Positions 14,801 through 23,693 of a stretch of 64,000 bases of DNA are shown here, piece by piece. The translations under genes were made by a program, and so were the position numbers. Origin of the DNA: Laccaria trichodermophora (taxonomy: Eukaryota > Basidiomycota > Agaricomycetes > Agaricales > Hydnangiaceae); the NCBI GenBank assembly GCA_018417955.1, contig JACTVC010000042.1, positions 186,001-250,000 on the forward strand, written 5' to 3'. The notes below the pieces were generated by a model. That model did no database searches. It was given only the letters and a program-made list of their open reading frames with translations, and was not told where the DNA came from. Position 1 is the stretch's first letter; each line of letters opens with the position of its first letter.

Positions 14801-17800
14801 TGAGAACAAATGCCGTTTTCAGTTTCCTCATGAAATTGTTGAACAATCCTCATTTGATGAAAAAACCAATTCTTTGATTCTTAAGTGCCTTGATGGAAAT
14901 GTAAATTACTATAATCCATATATTCTTGCATATTGTCGCCATAACCATGATTTGAAGTGCATTCTGTCTGGAAAGGCTGCAAAGGGTGCTATGTGTTATA
15001 TAACAGACTACATTACTAAAATGGATCTAAAGACTTATCAAGTATTATCTCTCATGTCAAAAGCTGTCTTGAGTGCAAATGAACATATTTCTTCTGAAAG
15101 TAGTACAGAAAGTGCCAAGATGCTTTTGCAAAAATGTCTCTCTCAATTTCTTAGACAGCAACAGCTTCATGCTCAACAAGCAGCACATTATATTCGAGGA
15201 AAAACAGATAGTATATCATCACATTCAACTGTTCCTATGCTATCTAGTTTACTGATACTTTTTGTCAAAAAGAAATTTTGTGTTCTTACTAACACTGAAG
15301 ATGATGAAATAGGTGGACCAAATGATGATGAACCTGTGGAACCTGTATCTTTGAAACTCACTTCTGATGAATCAGGCCGAATTTTGAAGCACACACAGAT
15401 TGAAAATTATTACTATCGTGATTCATCACTTTCTCATGTAAATTTCTTTGATTTTGTGCAATTCTTTCGTGTTGAAAAACAGAAACCTCTTTATTATACC
15501 AAAAATGGAAACCCTCGATTGGGCACATTTGCAAGATACTCCTTCAAACAAGAACATCCACTTAGTAAAACCCATGAGATTGTAGAACACACAAATACTG
15601 ATCTTGGGCATGTCTCTCACATTTTGGTACCACGTGTTGTAGGCTTATCAATTCCTTGTCCTCATGCTTCTTCTTTTCATTTGTTTATGTTAGCTCATTT
15701 CAAGCCATTTTCTCCTGAACTTCCTCTCTTTGAAAAAAATAAATCAATAGAATCAACATTCAATGAGTTTGGTTTTTCAGAGAAGTCAAAGCTCATCATG
15801 AAAAACTGGGAAGCAATTTATGAGTGTGAGGATGAAAGAGATGCAGACCAGTTGCGTAAAAAAGCTGCCTTGGCAAAGGAGTCTCAAGCTCTGACTCACT
15901 CAATGGTTTTTGATGATGAAATTATAGATGTTAGCCCAGAAATAATGACAGCAAAAAAAGATTTTGAAATTAATTCAACACTGTTGAAACTCTTGGAGTC
16001 AAATTGGTTGAAAAAAATGCAAGAACATTCATCTCCTATCCAAACAGAGTATATTAAAACATTAGAAATACCAGATTTGACAAAGACATTACTACAGACA
16101 TGGAGAACTGAAATGAAATCTCAAGAAGATTTTATTTTTGCACGTCGTCGAAATGCACAAGATAAAAGCAATCAAATTGGAGTGCAGGTGACACCTGCTG
16201 ATACAGAAATCGGGTCTGATTTTAACCCCACGCCAAATACCTCCACTTCTGTCCCAGAAACAGAAACTATCAGCAATGATGCTACTCTTGAAACCAGAGA
16301 AGAGCTTCTCAATAGAATTATTGAAGAGGAAACACTAAATCGGAAACAAACAATTGCCTTCCGTATCATTGCTAACTCATTTTTCAAACTCATGGATGAT
16401 CAGAAAAGTGGGATCAATAGACCAACAGATTCCAAGTATAGAAGATATCTTTCTCTTTTACTTACAGGCCCTGGTGGAACAGGTAAAACACATGTTGTCA
16501 AAGCAATCCAGCGAGTTATGGAAGCATATGGTAGAGCCAACAATATTCGTTTTCTGGCACCATCTGGTGCTGCTGCAGCATTGATTGATGGCATGACCAT
16601 CCACAAAGGTCTTTTTATCAAGGTTAGAAAGAAAGGCAAGGGCAAAGGCAATCGTGTTCCTGGTGATTCAGAGGATTATGGAATAATCATGAGTGTCAGT
16701 GATAAGAGAAAAATCAGAGAAGAGTTCAAGGATGTTGACATATTGATGATAGATGAAGTATCTCTTCTTAGTCAAGAAATACTTGCAGAAATTGATCATG
16801 CACTGAGATATGCTAAAGGCAACAATGTTTTTTTTGGTGGAATTATAATTATATTTGCAGGAGATTTCTTTCAATATCCACCTGTTGGTGGTACACCCTT
16901 GTATACTCCTATAAGATATGCTAAGAAAAATGATGAAATCACTGACCAGTTGTTTGCAAAGAGATTAGGACGTATGGTATGGAAGTCAGTTGATGATGTT
17001 ATATTTCTAGATGAACAACAAAGGATGAAGAGTGATGTAGAGTATGGTAATGCTGTTCTAAGACTCAGAAAACGTAAATGTATAATGGAAGATGTGGACT
17101 TGTTCAACACACATGTAATTAAATCAGTAAATCATCCAGGTGGTATTGATATGGGTACTGATGGAAATGAAGACTCTGTAGTTATTGTCTCAAAGAATTT
17201 GGTTCGACAGGCAATTAATATGAGAAAGGCTGCTGTCATGTGTGCCAATTCTGACAAACTTATATTGTGTGCTGCATTGGATACTGTTAAAGGTAAAAAA
17301 ATTCTACCATCTTCCAGGCAAGATTTGTTAAAAATGGATATCTCCCGGTTTTCTCATGATGGTGCTCTACCAGGATATGTTCCAATGTATGAAGGAATGC
17401 CCATTATTCTCCGACATAAAAATATTTCAACAGAATTGGGAATTGTAAATGGTGCCCAGGGTTTTATCAGAAAAATTTCAACTTCTATATGTCCTGCAGG
17501 TTATACATATGCAACAAGTGCTATTATTGAAGTACCAAGAAGCAAAGTTAAGTTATCCAATCTTCCACCAAAGTGTTTTCCATTGGAGCCTCTCACATGG
17601 AACTTTACTTCCTTAATTCATATAGATCCAGAAAAGCCTAATGAATTGAGCAAATGTAGAGTACAACACAGTCAAATGAGCTGCCAGCCAGGATTTGCAT
17701 CTACTGGCCACTCTGCACAAGGAAAAACATTGCCAAAGATTTTATGTGCATTACATGAGGGTGGGTTTGCAGCTTATGTAGCAGCTTCCAGAGCAACATC

Positions 17801-18329
17801 TCGAAGAGGCCTAGCAATTTTCCAACCTGTCACCTTGGATGATTTAAACCACAGGCTTCCTTCAGATCTTATTCAAGAGGAAAAACGTCATGAAATCATG
17901 GAGCACAACACCCTAGTAAAGTATTGTTTTCTTCAAGCTGATATTCTTTCTGTACCTGATCCTGAAGGAGAAACTGCAGAAAATTTTCCTCAAGGGAAGC
18001 CACACTATATCTGTGATGATGATGGTGATGGTGATGATGATGGTAACCCTATTCCAAAGAAAGTAACCAAAAAACATTCACTTGATTCTCCAAATCCTGT
18101 AAAAAGCAAAATTTATCCTGCTACACAACATACTCCAAGCACACCAAAGAAAGTTGTCAAAAAGGTATTGAATACTCAAACTACATCCAAAAAAAAGAAA
18201 AAATCATCCATTCAAGTTGATGTGCAGGTATCAAATCCTCTTCCTTCACAACCTTGCTCAGGTATTATTTGGAGCAATAATAGCTGTGGATATGATGCTG
18301 TATTTATGGTTCTATATTCTATATGGTGA
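11832..18329 (+). CDS. Helentron Rep/helicase protein, peptidase-like tail truncated
   Basis: Single 2165-codon frame without introns, from ATG 11832 (MESPDNPAWF); the frame is open further upstream but without an ATG. Order of parts: N-terminal region with CxxC pairs (CAYC, CKEC); GMYPTLYPYGTGGF of the Helitron-like N domain; HUH nuclease motif GDHHGHFLLW near residue 881; the two-tyrosine motif CYITDYITK near residue 1055; a Pif1-type helicase with Walker A GPGGTGKT near 1545, Walker B LMIDEVSLL near 1636, GDFFQYPPVGG, and the late motif TGHSAQGKTL near 1957. All catalytic motifs are present, so the core looks intact. The frame ends at TGA 18327-18329, immediately after NNSCGYDAVFMVLYSIW, the Cys box of a ubiquitin-protease-like domain whose remainder continues in frame downstream. 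The codon pattern is AT-rich, unlike host genes. Confidence 0.9.
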   Translation: MESPDNPAWFLSSDDHHRLSLSRYSVLILKDAALCARIHFIAYLRSKAQLIDELLLACLNTRNSVASLSDSEILAKFPATLVAPSYTSRPDLLSKYFDFVFGDKIAFAFRIPQNFPQSMTTPSSEKLLSELTALINVDSFNLKPSRTLTKKMLKNILDNLHPSRCPAYTSSFASSLAAIIESFCARCQNLMFANHLQIIACIVCWEPSFPLLCDWSFKNLVLYLLKIEYSSDFVDHLTQTDEFRLSLAKRNDRAQQKKFNIESDLHLEKKISRNWPTIPSEERVYQCLSAYRTGTVWTLPHPCAYCARTQHGAQTEAISLDDPESLFEELHLEILRKSSTSFPPFNDPPISHFSDILLYSSGFSFNDNTKSYFLHLCKECASQLRSNKMPRFALANNFYRGELPEEFKDLTWVEEMACAIYRNNAYISHIYQSSDPSQPRVFHGNTCAHDMNVVSTATVLPRTPDDVNDMLSVIFIGPGKYKADCLKNMFHVRKSKIWNFLFWLKHVAHNPLYEGITLEQRHANLYPDNDVLPGIDNRVIHDTTLDVKQTFDEETAGFADHSALQVTQEGTEGPVVFLEKLGVSDPESVLLHGRSFTASALRNIVERPSDRPDLIIHRSSQPVREYDNPSFFPGMYPTLYPYGTGGFEDPTRPVTVSFQKQANYYLDLADRSFRYHHSFIFVVVNILQRRAAHLHTSLTVSQSRFKAVSESLSSISPHTLSIVANHLENEGKVSDLSAEQKKVFDLLNEVNTVSARIPGSQASKIFCRNEIHSYSGIFGMPILFLTANPNPSHSPMFQVIFGDQTVNLDDRFPVLVSCTEHALRLAKDPVAAADFFDFSIQCLFEFLFGWDFDKGKSSAEGGILGWLEAFYGIAEYTGRGDHHGHFLLWLLGALNPADLHEKLKSTPGFDQKVFSFFEEIIKHHLPEIEVNIDKEFEPRSERPLHAPPPPKSREMFDIDEWKVDFETDVKKCGEKLQRHECRAVCHKYGNENKCRFQFPHEIVEQSSFDEKTNSLILKCLDGNVNYYNPYILAYCRHNHDLKCILSGKAAKGAMCYITDYITKMDLKTYQVLSLMSKAVLSANEHISSESSTESAKMLLQKCLSQFLRQQQLHAQQAAHYIRGKTDSISSHSTVPMLSSLLILFVKKKFCVLTNTEDDEIGGPNDDEPVEPVSLKLTSDESGRILKHTQIENYYYRDSSLSHVNFFDFVQFFRVEKQKPLYYTKNGNPRLGTFARYSFKQEHPLSKTHEIVEHTNTDLGHVSHILVPRVVGLSIPCPHASSFHLFMLAHFKPFSPELPLFEKNKSIESTFNEFGFSEKSKLIMKNWEAIYECEDERDADQLRKKAALAKESQALTHSMVFDDEIIDVSPEIMTAKKDFEINSTLLKLLESNWLKKMQEHSSPIQTEYIKTLEIPDLTKTLLQTWRTEMKSQEDFIFARRRNAQDKSNQIGVQVTPADTEIGSDFNPTPNTSTSVPETETISNDATLETREELLNRIIEEETLNRKQTIAFRIIANSFFKLMDDQKSGINRPTDSKYRRYLSLLLTGPGGTGKTHVVKAIQRVMEAYGRANNIRFLAPSGAAAALIDGMTIHKGLFIKVRKKGKGKGNRVPGDSEDYGIIMSVSDKRKIREEFKDVDILMIDEVSLLSQEILAEIDHALRYAKGNNVFFGGIIIIFAGDFFQYPPVGGTPLYTPIRYAKKNDEITDQLFAKRLGRMVWKSVDDVIFLDEQQRMKSDVEYGNAVLRLRKRKCIMEDVDLFNTHVIKSVNHPGGIDMGTDGNEDSVVIVSKNLVRQAINMRKAAVMCANSDKLILCAALDTVKGKKILPSSRQDLLKMDISRFSHDGALPGYVPMYEGMPIILRHKNISTELGIVNGAQGFIRKISTSICPAGYTYATSAIIEVPRSKVKLSNLPPKCFPLEPLTWNFTSLIHIDPEKPNELSKCRVQHSQMSCQPGFASTGHSAQGKTLPKILCALHEGGFAAYVAASRATSRRGLAIFQPVTLDDLNHRLPSDLIQEEKRHEIMEHNTLVKYCFLQADILSVPDPEGETAENFPQGKPHYICDDDGDGDDDGNPIPKKVTKKHSLDSPNPVKSKIYPATQHTPSTPKKVVKKVLNTQTTSKKKKKSSIQVDVQVSNPLPSQPCSGIIWSNNSCGYDAVFMVLYSIW

Positions 18330-19061
18330 TCAGACTCTCTGAGATGGTGTGAGTCTTTTGTAAATTCCCAGTCAATATGGTTGAATTATTTTCAGAGCTG
18401 CTTTTCACCTCAAACTGCAAGTTTACCTACTCTAGAAGATATACGAGATGGGTGGCGGCGTCAGCTTCATGCTCAAGCTCCACAAAACTTTACTTGGGGT
18501 ACTTTTGTATCACTGCATGAACTATTATATGATGTATTTTTGTCAGAGTTAATTGTCAGAGTTCCTAAATTTCTATGTGACCACCACCCTTCTGCAAACA
18601 TGCAATTTAATCCCATGCCTTTACAGTCATTTTTGATGTCAAGTGGAGTGGACCAATTTTCATCTATAAGTGAGTGGATTCAGTGTGATAGTCAATTAGT
18701 ACGACAAAGATGTCAAGAATGTGGTTTACACTTGAAGCAAAAGACTGAGTGGAGAGTAGTCCCTGATATACTGTCATTTGAGATTGGATTGAGTGCTCAA
18801 ATGAAAATTGATCCTAAAATTTCTATTCTTGTAAATGGTAACTCTCATCTGTATCAGCTTTGAGGAGTCATTTACTTTGGAGGCCAGCATTTTGTAGCTC
18901 GCTTGGTTGAGCAGGATACAACAGTTTGGTTCCATGATGGCATCATTACAGGACGAAACATGATTTATGAAGGCCAGCTTGAGTCTGTCAACCTGAAACA
19001 CTGCCATGATGGTAAAAAAGCTTCTGCATTATTTTATACCCGCATACTATATCAGTTATAA
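18330..19061 (+). pseudogene. Remainder of USP-like cysteine peptidase domain, interrupted by TGA
   Basis: The reading frame of the Rep/helicase continues past TGA 18327-18329 for 177 codons, reaches a second TGA at 18861-18863, then runs 65 more codons to TAA 19059-19061. It encodes a CxxC knuckle (RQRCQECG), DILSFEIGL, and after the second stop YFGGQHFVARLV and VWFHDGI, which resembles the His box of USP-family deubiquitinases. Together with the Cys box just upstream this forms one C-terminal peptidase-like domain. Both breaks are single in-frame TGA codons with no frameshift, consistent with C-to-T or G-to-A transitions. Readthrough or recoding is formally possible but there is no direct evidence. 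Confidence 0.7.
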
Positions 19062-19120
19062 TTTGAAAAGCAGGTTGGACTCTTATGAACTGAAGTAATT
19101 TGGTTATGTAATGAATAATT

Positions 19121-19152
19121 GAGTCGGGGACTGGCGCATGCGCCGCTACTGG
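19121..19152 (+). repeat. Helentron 3' end: subterminal IR arm, hairpin, terminus
   Basis: GAGTCGGGGA (inverted match to the left end) is followed by a perfect 12 bp palindrome at 19133-19144 and by GCTACTGG at the end. Hairpins just inside the 3' end act as termination signals in rolling-circle elements. Confidence 0.8.
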
Positions 19153-19179
19153 ATTTATAACTTTAAGGGGCATATATAT

Positions 19180-21873
19180 TTAATGGCAAGTAGCGAGCAC
19201 GCCGAAGGGATCGGAACCTGTGCAAAAGTGATAAATAGGAGTGGTATTGAAGGATAAAACATACCTGGATAATACCAAAATGTGACAGTGAGGATAACAT
19301 ATAGACCTATTTATTCAAAAATGAGCGATCTGAAAATGTTTTTGACATTGTCGTACCCATAAGGATGAGGCCATCTAGCCAATTCGATTTACCATTCTGC
19401 ACCACATAGTTGACGGTGAGAACTACAGCAAAAAGGTCAGTGTTGTGACAAGAATGGATTGTACTGAGGTTTTTACCTGCAAGAAACATGGTTACTGATT
19501 CATAAGGGTCGAACAGTAGAGTCATTGGCTTTCCTATGATCCAGCCCAAGATTACAATAAGGCTTGTAAGGAGTTAACGATGCATTCACGATCCAATCGA
19601 GTTATGACATACGGAATGACAAAGAGAGCGATTTGCTGGGAAGGAAATGAAAATTGATTTCCTTTTTTTGTGACAAACGAAACTCACAATGCTAGAGCCA
19701 ACGGCAACACTTAAACTCAATGTCAACTTATCTTTCACTGAAACGGTAACGGCCATTAGATGCTCTGCAGGCCTATCCTTAGGATGCTAAGTAAAAATGA
19801 TGAATTGTATAATTACGAGCGGCATTCCCCACAATAGGTATGAAAATCACTGCAACGAACTCATTGCTGATACCGTGGGTTTCCGTAAGACCACTGATCG
19901 AGCCAACCAGCCAATCAGCGGTTATGGTCATAAGCTGTAGATGGCATGAGTGCCTCGTGAGCAAGAAGAGTCAACAAAACATACCACAATCACGACAGCC
20001 AATAGAAGAATGGTCATCCAGGCTGTCATTTGAGGCAGAGCCTCCTCCTCCTCTTCCGCCGGGGTTTCCTCTAAATTAATTCCCTGAGGTTCGTCAATAT
20101 CCGAGGCAGTGAGTGTGCGGCCGACGGGACGAAGGCTAGCGCTGGGACGACCACCAAAGGTGATACCCTTCTTCATCCTCTCGTTGAATAACCCAGTCGC
20201 TGCTGCCTTCGTCTTTGCAACGAATGTTTCGGCTGCATCCCTCTCTTCCTTGCCCTTCTTTACGTATTTTGTTGACTGAATGGCGTTGTTGTTCGAGTAC
20301 AATGCGGCGTGCGAGTAAAGTTGGAAATATAGGTAGCCACAGTATACTGTTCAGATAATAGGTGCACAACGATACCCAGATAGTAGTTGATACCTGAGGC
20401 TTACTGAAAAAAAGAATAATGGCGACCTGCGAACGTGGTCAATGCCTTTGTCCGAAGGAAGAAGGCAGAACCTACACCATGGCTGACTGACACAATGTCC
20501 GCTGCCTCAATTGGGTTATCTACTGCTGGGTCAGCTGAGAAGTGGAAAGCCGCCGGCAGGAGAACCGCAATGACACTAATTGTCAACAACGATGAATTGA
20601 GTTGTGTGGTACCTACGAAATACGATAAGTAGGGCGGAAATGTTTACAAGAACGATGAGCGCACTGATTCCATAGCCTTGTTCTGAGTACTTTAAGCCTC
20701 CTGCAAAAAAGCACATGCCCAGGACGAGCACTAGCAACGTCAACGATTAGATTGCCGTAGGGGGTTGAAAGAAGCTAGCGTGCGCACACAGATTGCTGAG
20801 GACGGAACCGACCACTGGAAGGCAAAAATAAGCTTTCGTGCTGCAAGCGCTGATCGATTACTTTTGTGGTCAACAGCCATCCCGAGCGAGTTTGGTGCGA
20901 GAATGGCGTAGGATGACGAACTTACATGACGCTTGTACAATTTGCAATTCACATTTTAAGAGGGCAATAATCTGTAAGGGCATCGTTATCTATCAAAATT
21001 TAGTTTTCCTCAACACTTACTGCAACGACTAATTCAACTCTAGAAAAGTGTTGAAACTTTGCCAATACTTGACCAATTGAAGGAGACATACGTGTTTCCC
21101 TATAGCGTAAGTTTTATTTAGCGTGAAATGATTCAAAGGGGTAGGAGGACACTCACAAGAGTAGCATTGAGAAGTCCAGCCAGTGTCTGACCGACTCGGA
21201 TTGATAGTTCATCAGTGGCAAAGGCCAATAACTGTGTCACCTTAGTCAGATCGCCTCTTTGTATGCTACAAAAAGCTCACCTTTGCTAGGGGAATTATAG
21301 CAAAAATTCAAACTATCGGCCGCAGGTAAATCAAGATCGAAACCTTGCTGAAAACCACTCACAGATAAAAACGAGTGTGTCTTTGTTCTTGTTTGAATCA
21401 GGAAGAGCCCAATGTAGGGCCCACTAGAAGAATCTGAGAGGTTGGAGAACTTGGAGACTGGCAACGCTCACTGATATGGGTATACACACAAGAAGAAGGT
21501 TCAACCCTGTGGCGGTTGAGCGAAGAACGTATCTTTGAGGCGGAGATAAGCTCACATGATGCGATTAAGATGGCCTTTAGGCTACGTAAAAAAGTAGGAG
21601 GTGGTGCAAGTTTCTTTGGTGGGGTTAGCATCAATGTCGTTTGGCGGCGTATGTGCTCGAAACGGGATCCTGATCTTGTTGCTTTGCGTGTTGATCGTTT
21701 ATGAGAGGGTCCCATGGTAGGTGGATATACAGTTCTAGTCGGTGACCTTAGTTGGTTGGGTATAGTGTGATCCAGAGCCGCAGTTTTGTTGCCTGGTGAT
21801 TCTGAAGGTTTGCAACAATAGTTGTGGGTCAGCAGCTGGCATAGAACAGCTTCATGATAGGAAACGCACCCAT
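19180..21873 (-). CDS. Vacuolar Ca2+/H+ antiporter, CAX/Vcx1 family, copy 1
   Basis: Moves Ca2+ into the vacuole in exchange for protons. The start ATG (21871-21873) is followed at once by an intron with CTGAC branch point, giving MESPGNKTAALDHTIPNQ. More than ten introns follow. Family segments in order: DELSIRVGQTLAGLLNATL; GNTVELVVA (first alpha-repeat); VGSVLSNLLLVLGMCFFAGG; SEQGYGIS; QLNSSLLTISVIAVLLPAAF; an acidic cytosolic loop (EETPAEEEEE); ITADWLVGSISGLTETHGIS; the second alpha-repeat GNAAQHLMAVTVSVKDKLTL; LFDPYESVTMFL; LTVNYVVQNGKSNWLDGL; and FWYYPG. The second alpha-repeat normally reads GNAAEH. Here the codon formed across the intron is CAG (Gln), whereas copy 2 has GAG (Glu). The C-terminus is FGVLATCH. 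The Helentron right end lies 28 bp beyond the stop codon. Confidence 0.85.
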
Positions 21874-22239
21874 TTTCAGGGGTATCAATCAGTATTTTTG
21901 TGTAGCCTCTGCTGTAGGGGGTGAGAGCGCTAGAAGCACTATAAGGGTGAGTGGAAATGCGGTGTTACTCAGGAGCCCTACTTATTGTTAGATCGTTCGA
22001 CGTCCCTCGTTGCTGACCACATAGCACAGCAATTCGAATACAAGCCAAACACATCTGTAACACAAATTCAATTCACCATCGTCAGTGTTGCCGCGAAGCG
22101 AATCGAAGTGGTGAAATGTGCTTACTGAATATATTTCTGAATACATCTCAGACCATACCGTTCAAGTCGTTCTCTCGCAAATTTCGTCCATCCACCACCT
22201 GTCTCTTGAGGTTCCGTCTGCAACAGCACTTCCCGCCAC
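21874..22239. other. 5' flank of antiporter copy 1 and duplication edge
   Basis: No gene seen. Close similarity to the second antiporter locus ends near 21967 (GTGGAAATGCGGTGTTA is shared with 31250-31267). The rest is unique sequence leading into the 3' end of the next minus-strand gene. Confidence 0.4.
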
Positions 22240-22984
22240 TCACGCTCCTCCCTCCTCATTCGTAGAAATTGCCTTCTCAAAATCCGGGACAGCCATCTGA
22301 TTATCACCTCTACCTCCGCTCAAAGGCCGATACCCACAGTGGGCACCTGGCCCTTCACGTCCTGCCCAATCAACCTTCGCGCGCTTCTCCCTTTTCCAAA
22401 AGGCGCAGATTCGCCCTTCCTTCGCACAACCCTCAAAAACAGAGTTGACGATCCAATGCTCTTGCAGCAGGTACAAATTCATCATGGCGCGGTCCCTCGG
22501 GGGAGGATCGGTTGCCAATGCGATGGCAGCCTAGGGAAACACAATGTAAATTCTGGAGGAAGACTTCAAATCTCCTCGACACCGATGAAAGGGAAAAGGG
22601 GGGAAGCAAACGGGATACCGTATACATCCGGCACCAGCAACTTCAACATTCACCCCCGTTTTTTTTTTTCTTTCTCATTGAAGGCGTATCGTCCGAATCT
22701 CAGCCACAATATCCGGTTGTGGACATCGAACGACGAGTACCTCGACCTATCGGACATTCTATAACGACTCACTCTCGGGCCTCCGCCGCACACGAAACGG
22801 GGAAGCGTTACACACAGAGCATAAACAGGTCTTGTCAACTATCAACATCAACCAGGAAAGCAGCGTAAAAGATCTAACCGACAGCAGGAGGCGGTCGAAG
22901 CGCAGTCCGAATTGGGAGGCAAAAGACACGTTATTGCGGAGGATGGTAGGCGTGTGCGAAGTCATTCTGGACGTCAGTAAGGAC
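22240..22984 (-). CDS. Unrecognised small gene, exon structure unresolved
   Basis: The clearest part is the last exon, about 22240-22531 on the minus strand, preceded by an acceptor CCCTAG. It reads AAIALATDPPPRDRAMMNLY, then LLQEHWIVNSVFEGCAKEG, RICAFWKREKRAKVDW and a C-terminus SGGRGDNQMAVPDFEKAIS. Codon use and the absence of low-complexity bias suggest real coding sequence. Upstream minus-strand pieces that may belong to it begin MTSHTPTILRNNVSFASQFG (ATG near 22976) and MSDRSRYSSFDVHNRILWL (near 22764), but I could not join them in frame with confidence. I recognise no family. The span given is therefore approximate. Confidence 0.35.
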
Positions 22985-23693
22985 ACCGTTCGTCATTCAA
23001 CTTCAACTTCGTCTCGTTAATTCAAGAGAGGAAAGTGGGAGAATGTGGGCATGCGAGAACCCGAACACGCCAGGATTTTAGAAAGTGGCAGAATAGAGCC
23101 AGCTGCGTAGATAATCATTAGCTATCGACGTTAAAGTTAAAGTTACCTGAAGTTGGGATGCTCGACGGCCACAAGGCCTCATTTGGGCCATCATGGATCA
23201 GCTTTTAAACCAAAGGGCCACAAGTTGGCCTCCCACCGAGCAATTCAATGTAAGCATGGTCAATGTGGGTGCTTTTTTGAGACATCCTGCTGTAGTCTAT
23301 TCGACGCCAGTCACTCAGTTCGAGGGATGGTGACGCCAGATGGATCCATCATGACGGCTACCCAAAAGAGTGTCAGCCGCTCCTGCGTTCAGCGAGAAAA
23401 CTTGCACCTTCATTTCCAGGCAATTTCGTTCAAAAACGCAGCACAAGCCCATCTTCAGCCAATCAGGCGCCTTCAAGTCCAGCAGATTTTATTGAACCCT
23501 GTGAGTGCCGTACAGAACCAGCATGCAAGAATGTCGAGCCTTCCCATAGAAGAGGGTAAACCAACCAAGGAACGGCGCTCAGTCAAGGAGTCCACGTGCT
23601 GCGGATATATAAAAATAGACAACTGGGGGTCTCCTGGCCTCTAGGCGCTCTCCTTTCCTTCCCTCATCCTGACTCCGCCTTCAGTATCTTAAC
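22985..23693 (+). promoter_or_regulatory. Upstream region and TATA-type core promoter of the NLR gene
   Basis: About 700 bp without a supported gene; long open frames here lack ATG starts or domains. Close to the NLR start a CACGTG E-box (23593-23598) is followed by TATATAAAA (23606-23614), then a pyrimidine-rich stretch at 23650-23685, and ATG 80 bp past the TATA box. This is one of the few clear TATA boxes in the window. Confidence 0.55.

Larger units (their letters stand above)
11492..19152 (+). mobile_element. Helentron-like (Helitron2-type) rolling-circle transposon
   Basis: A 7661 bp element with both ends visible. The 5' terminus is TCCCCGACTC (11492-11501). Its reverse complement GAGTCGGGGA lies subterminally at 19121-19130, followed by the 12 bp palindrome GGCGCATGCGCC (19133-19144) and the terminus CTACTGG (19146-19152). 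This asymmetric terminal inverted repeat plus 3' hairpin is the arrangement described for Helentron/Helitron2 elements. The duplicated antiporter locus at 28391-28440 gives the unoccupied site: flanks ACAATGAATT and ATTTATAA here correspond to ACAATGCATT and ATTTATAA there. One A is shared by element and flank, so the exact border is ambiguous by 1 bp. Base composition is clearly more AT-rich than host genes. It encodes an intronless Rep/helicase. Confidence 0.85.

Noticed and set aside
23153..23644. Open frame of 163 codons upstream of the NLR gene
   Set aside because: Starts at a TTG without a nearby ATG, has no domain, and overlaps the E-box and TATA-box region of the NLR promoter.
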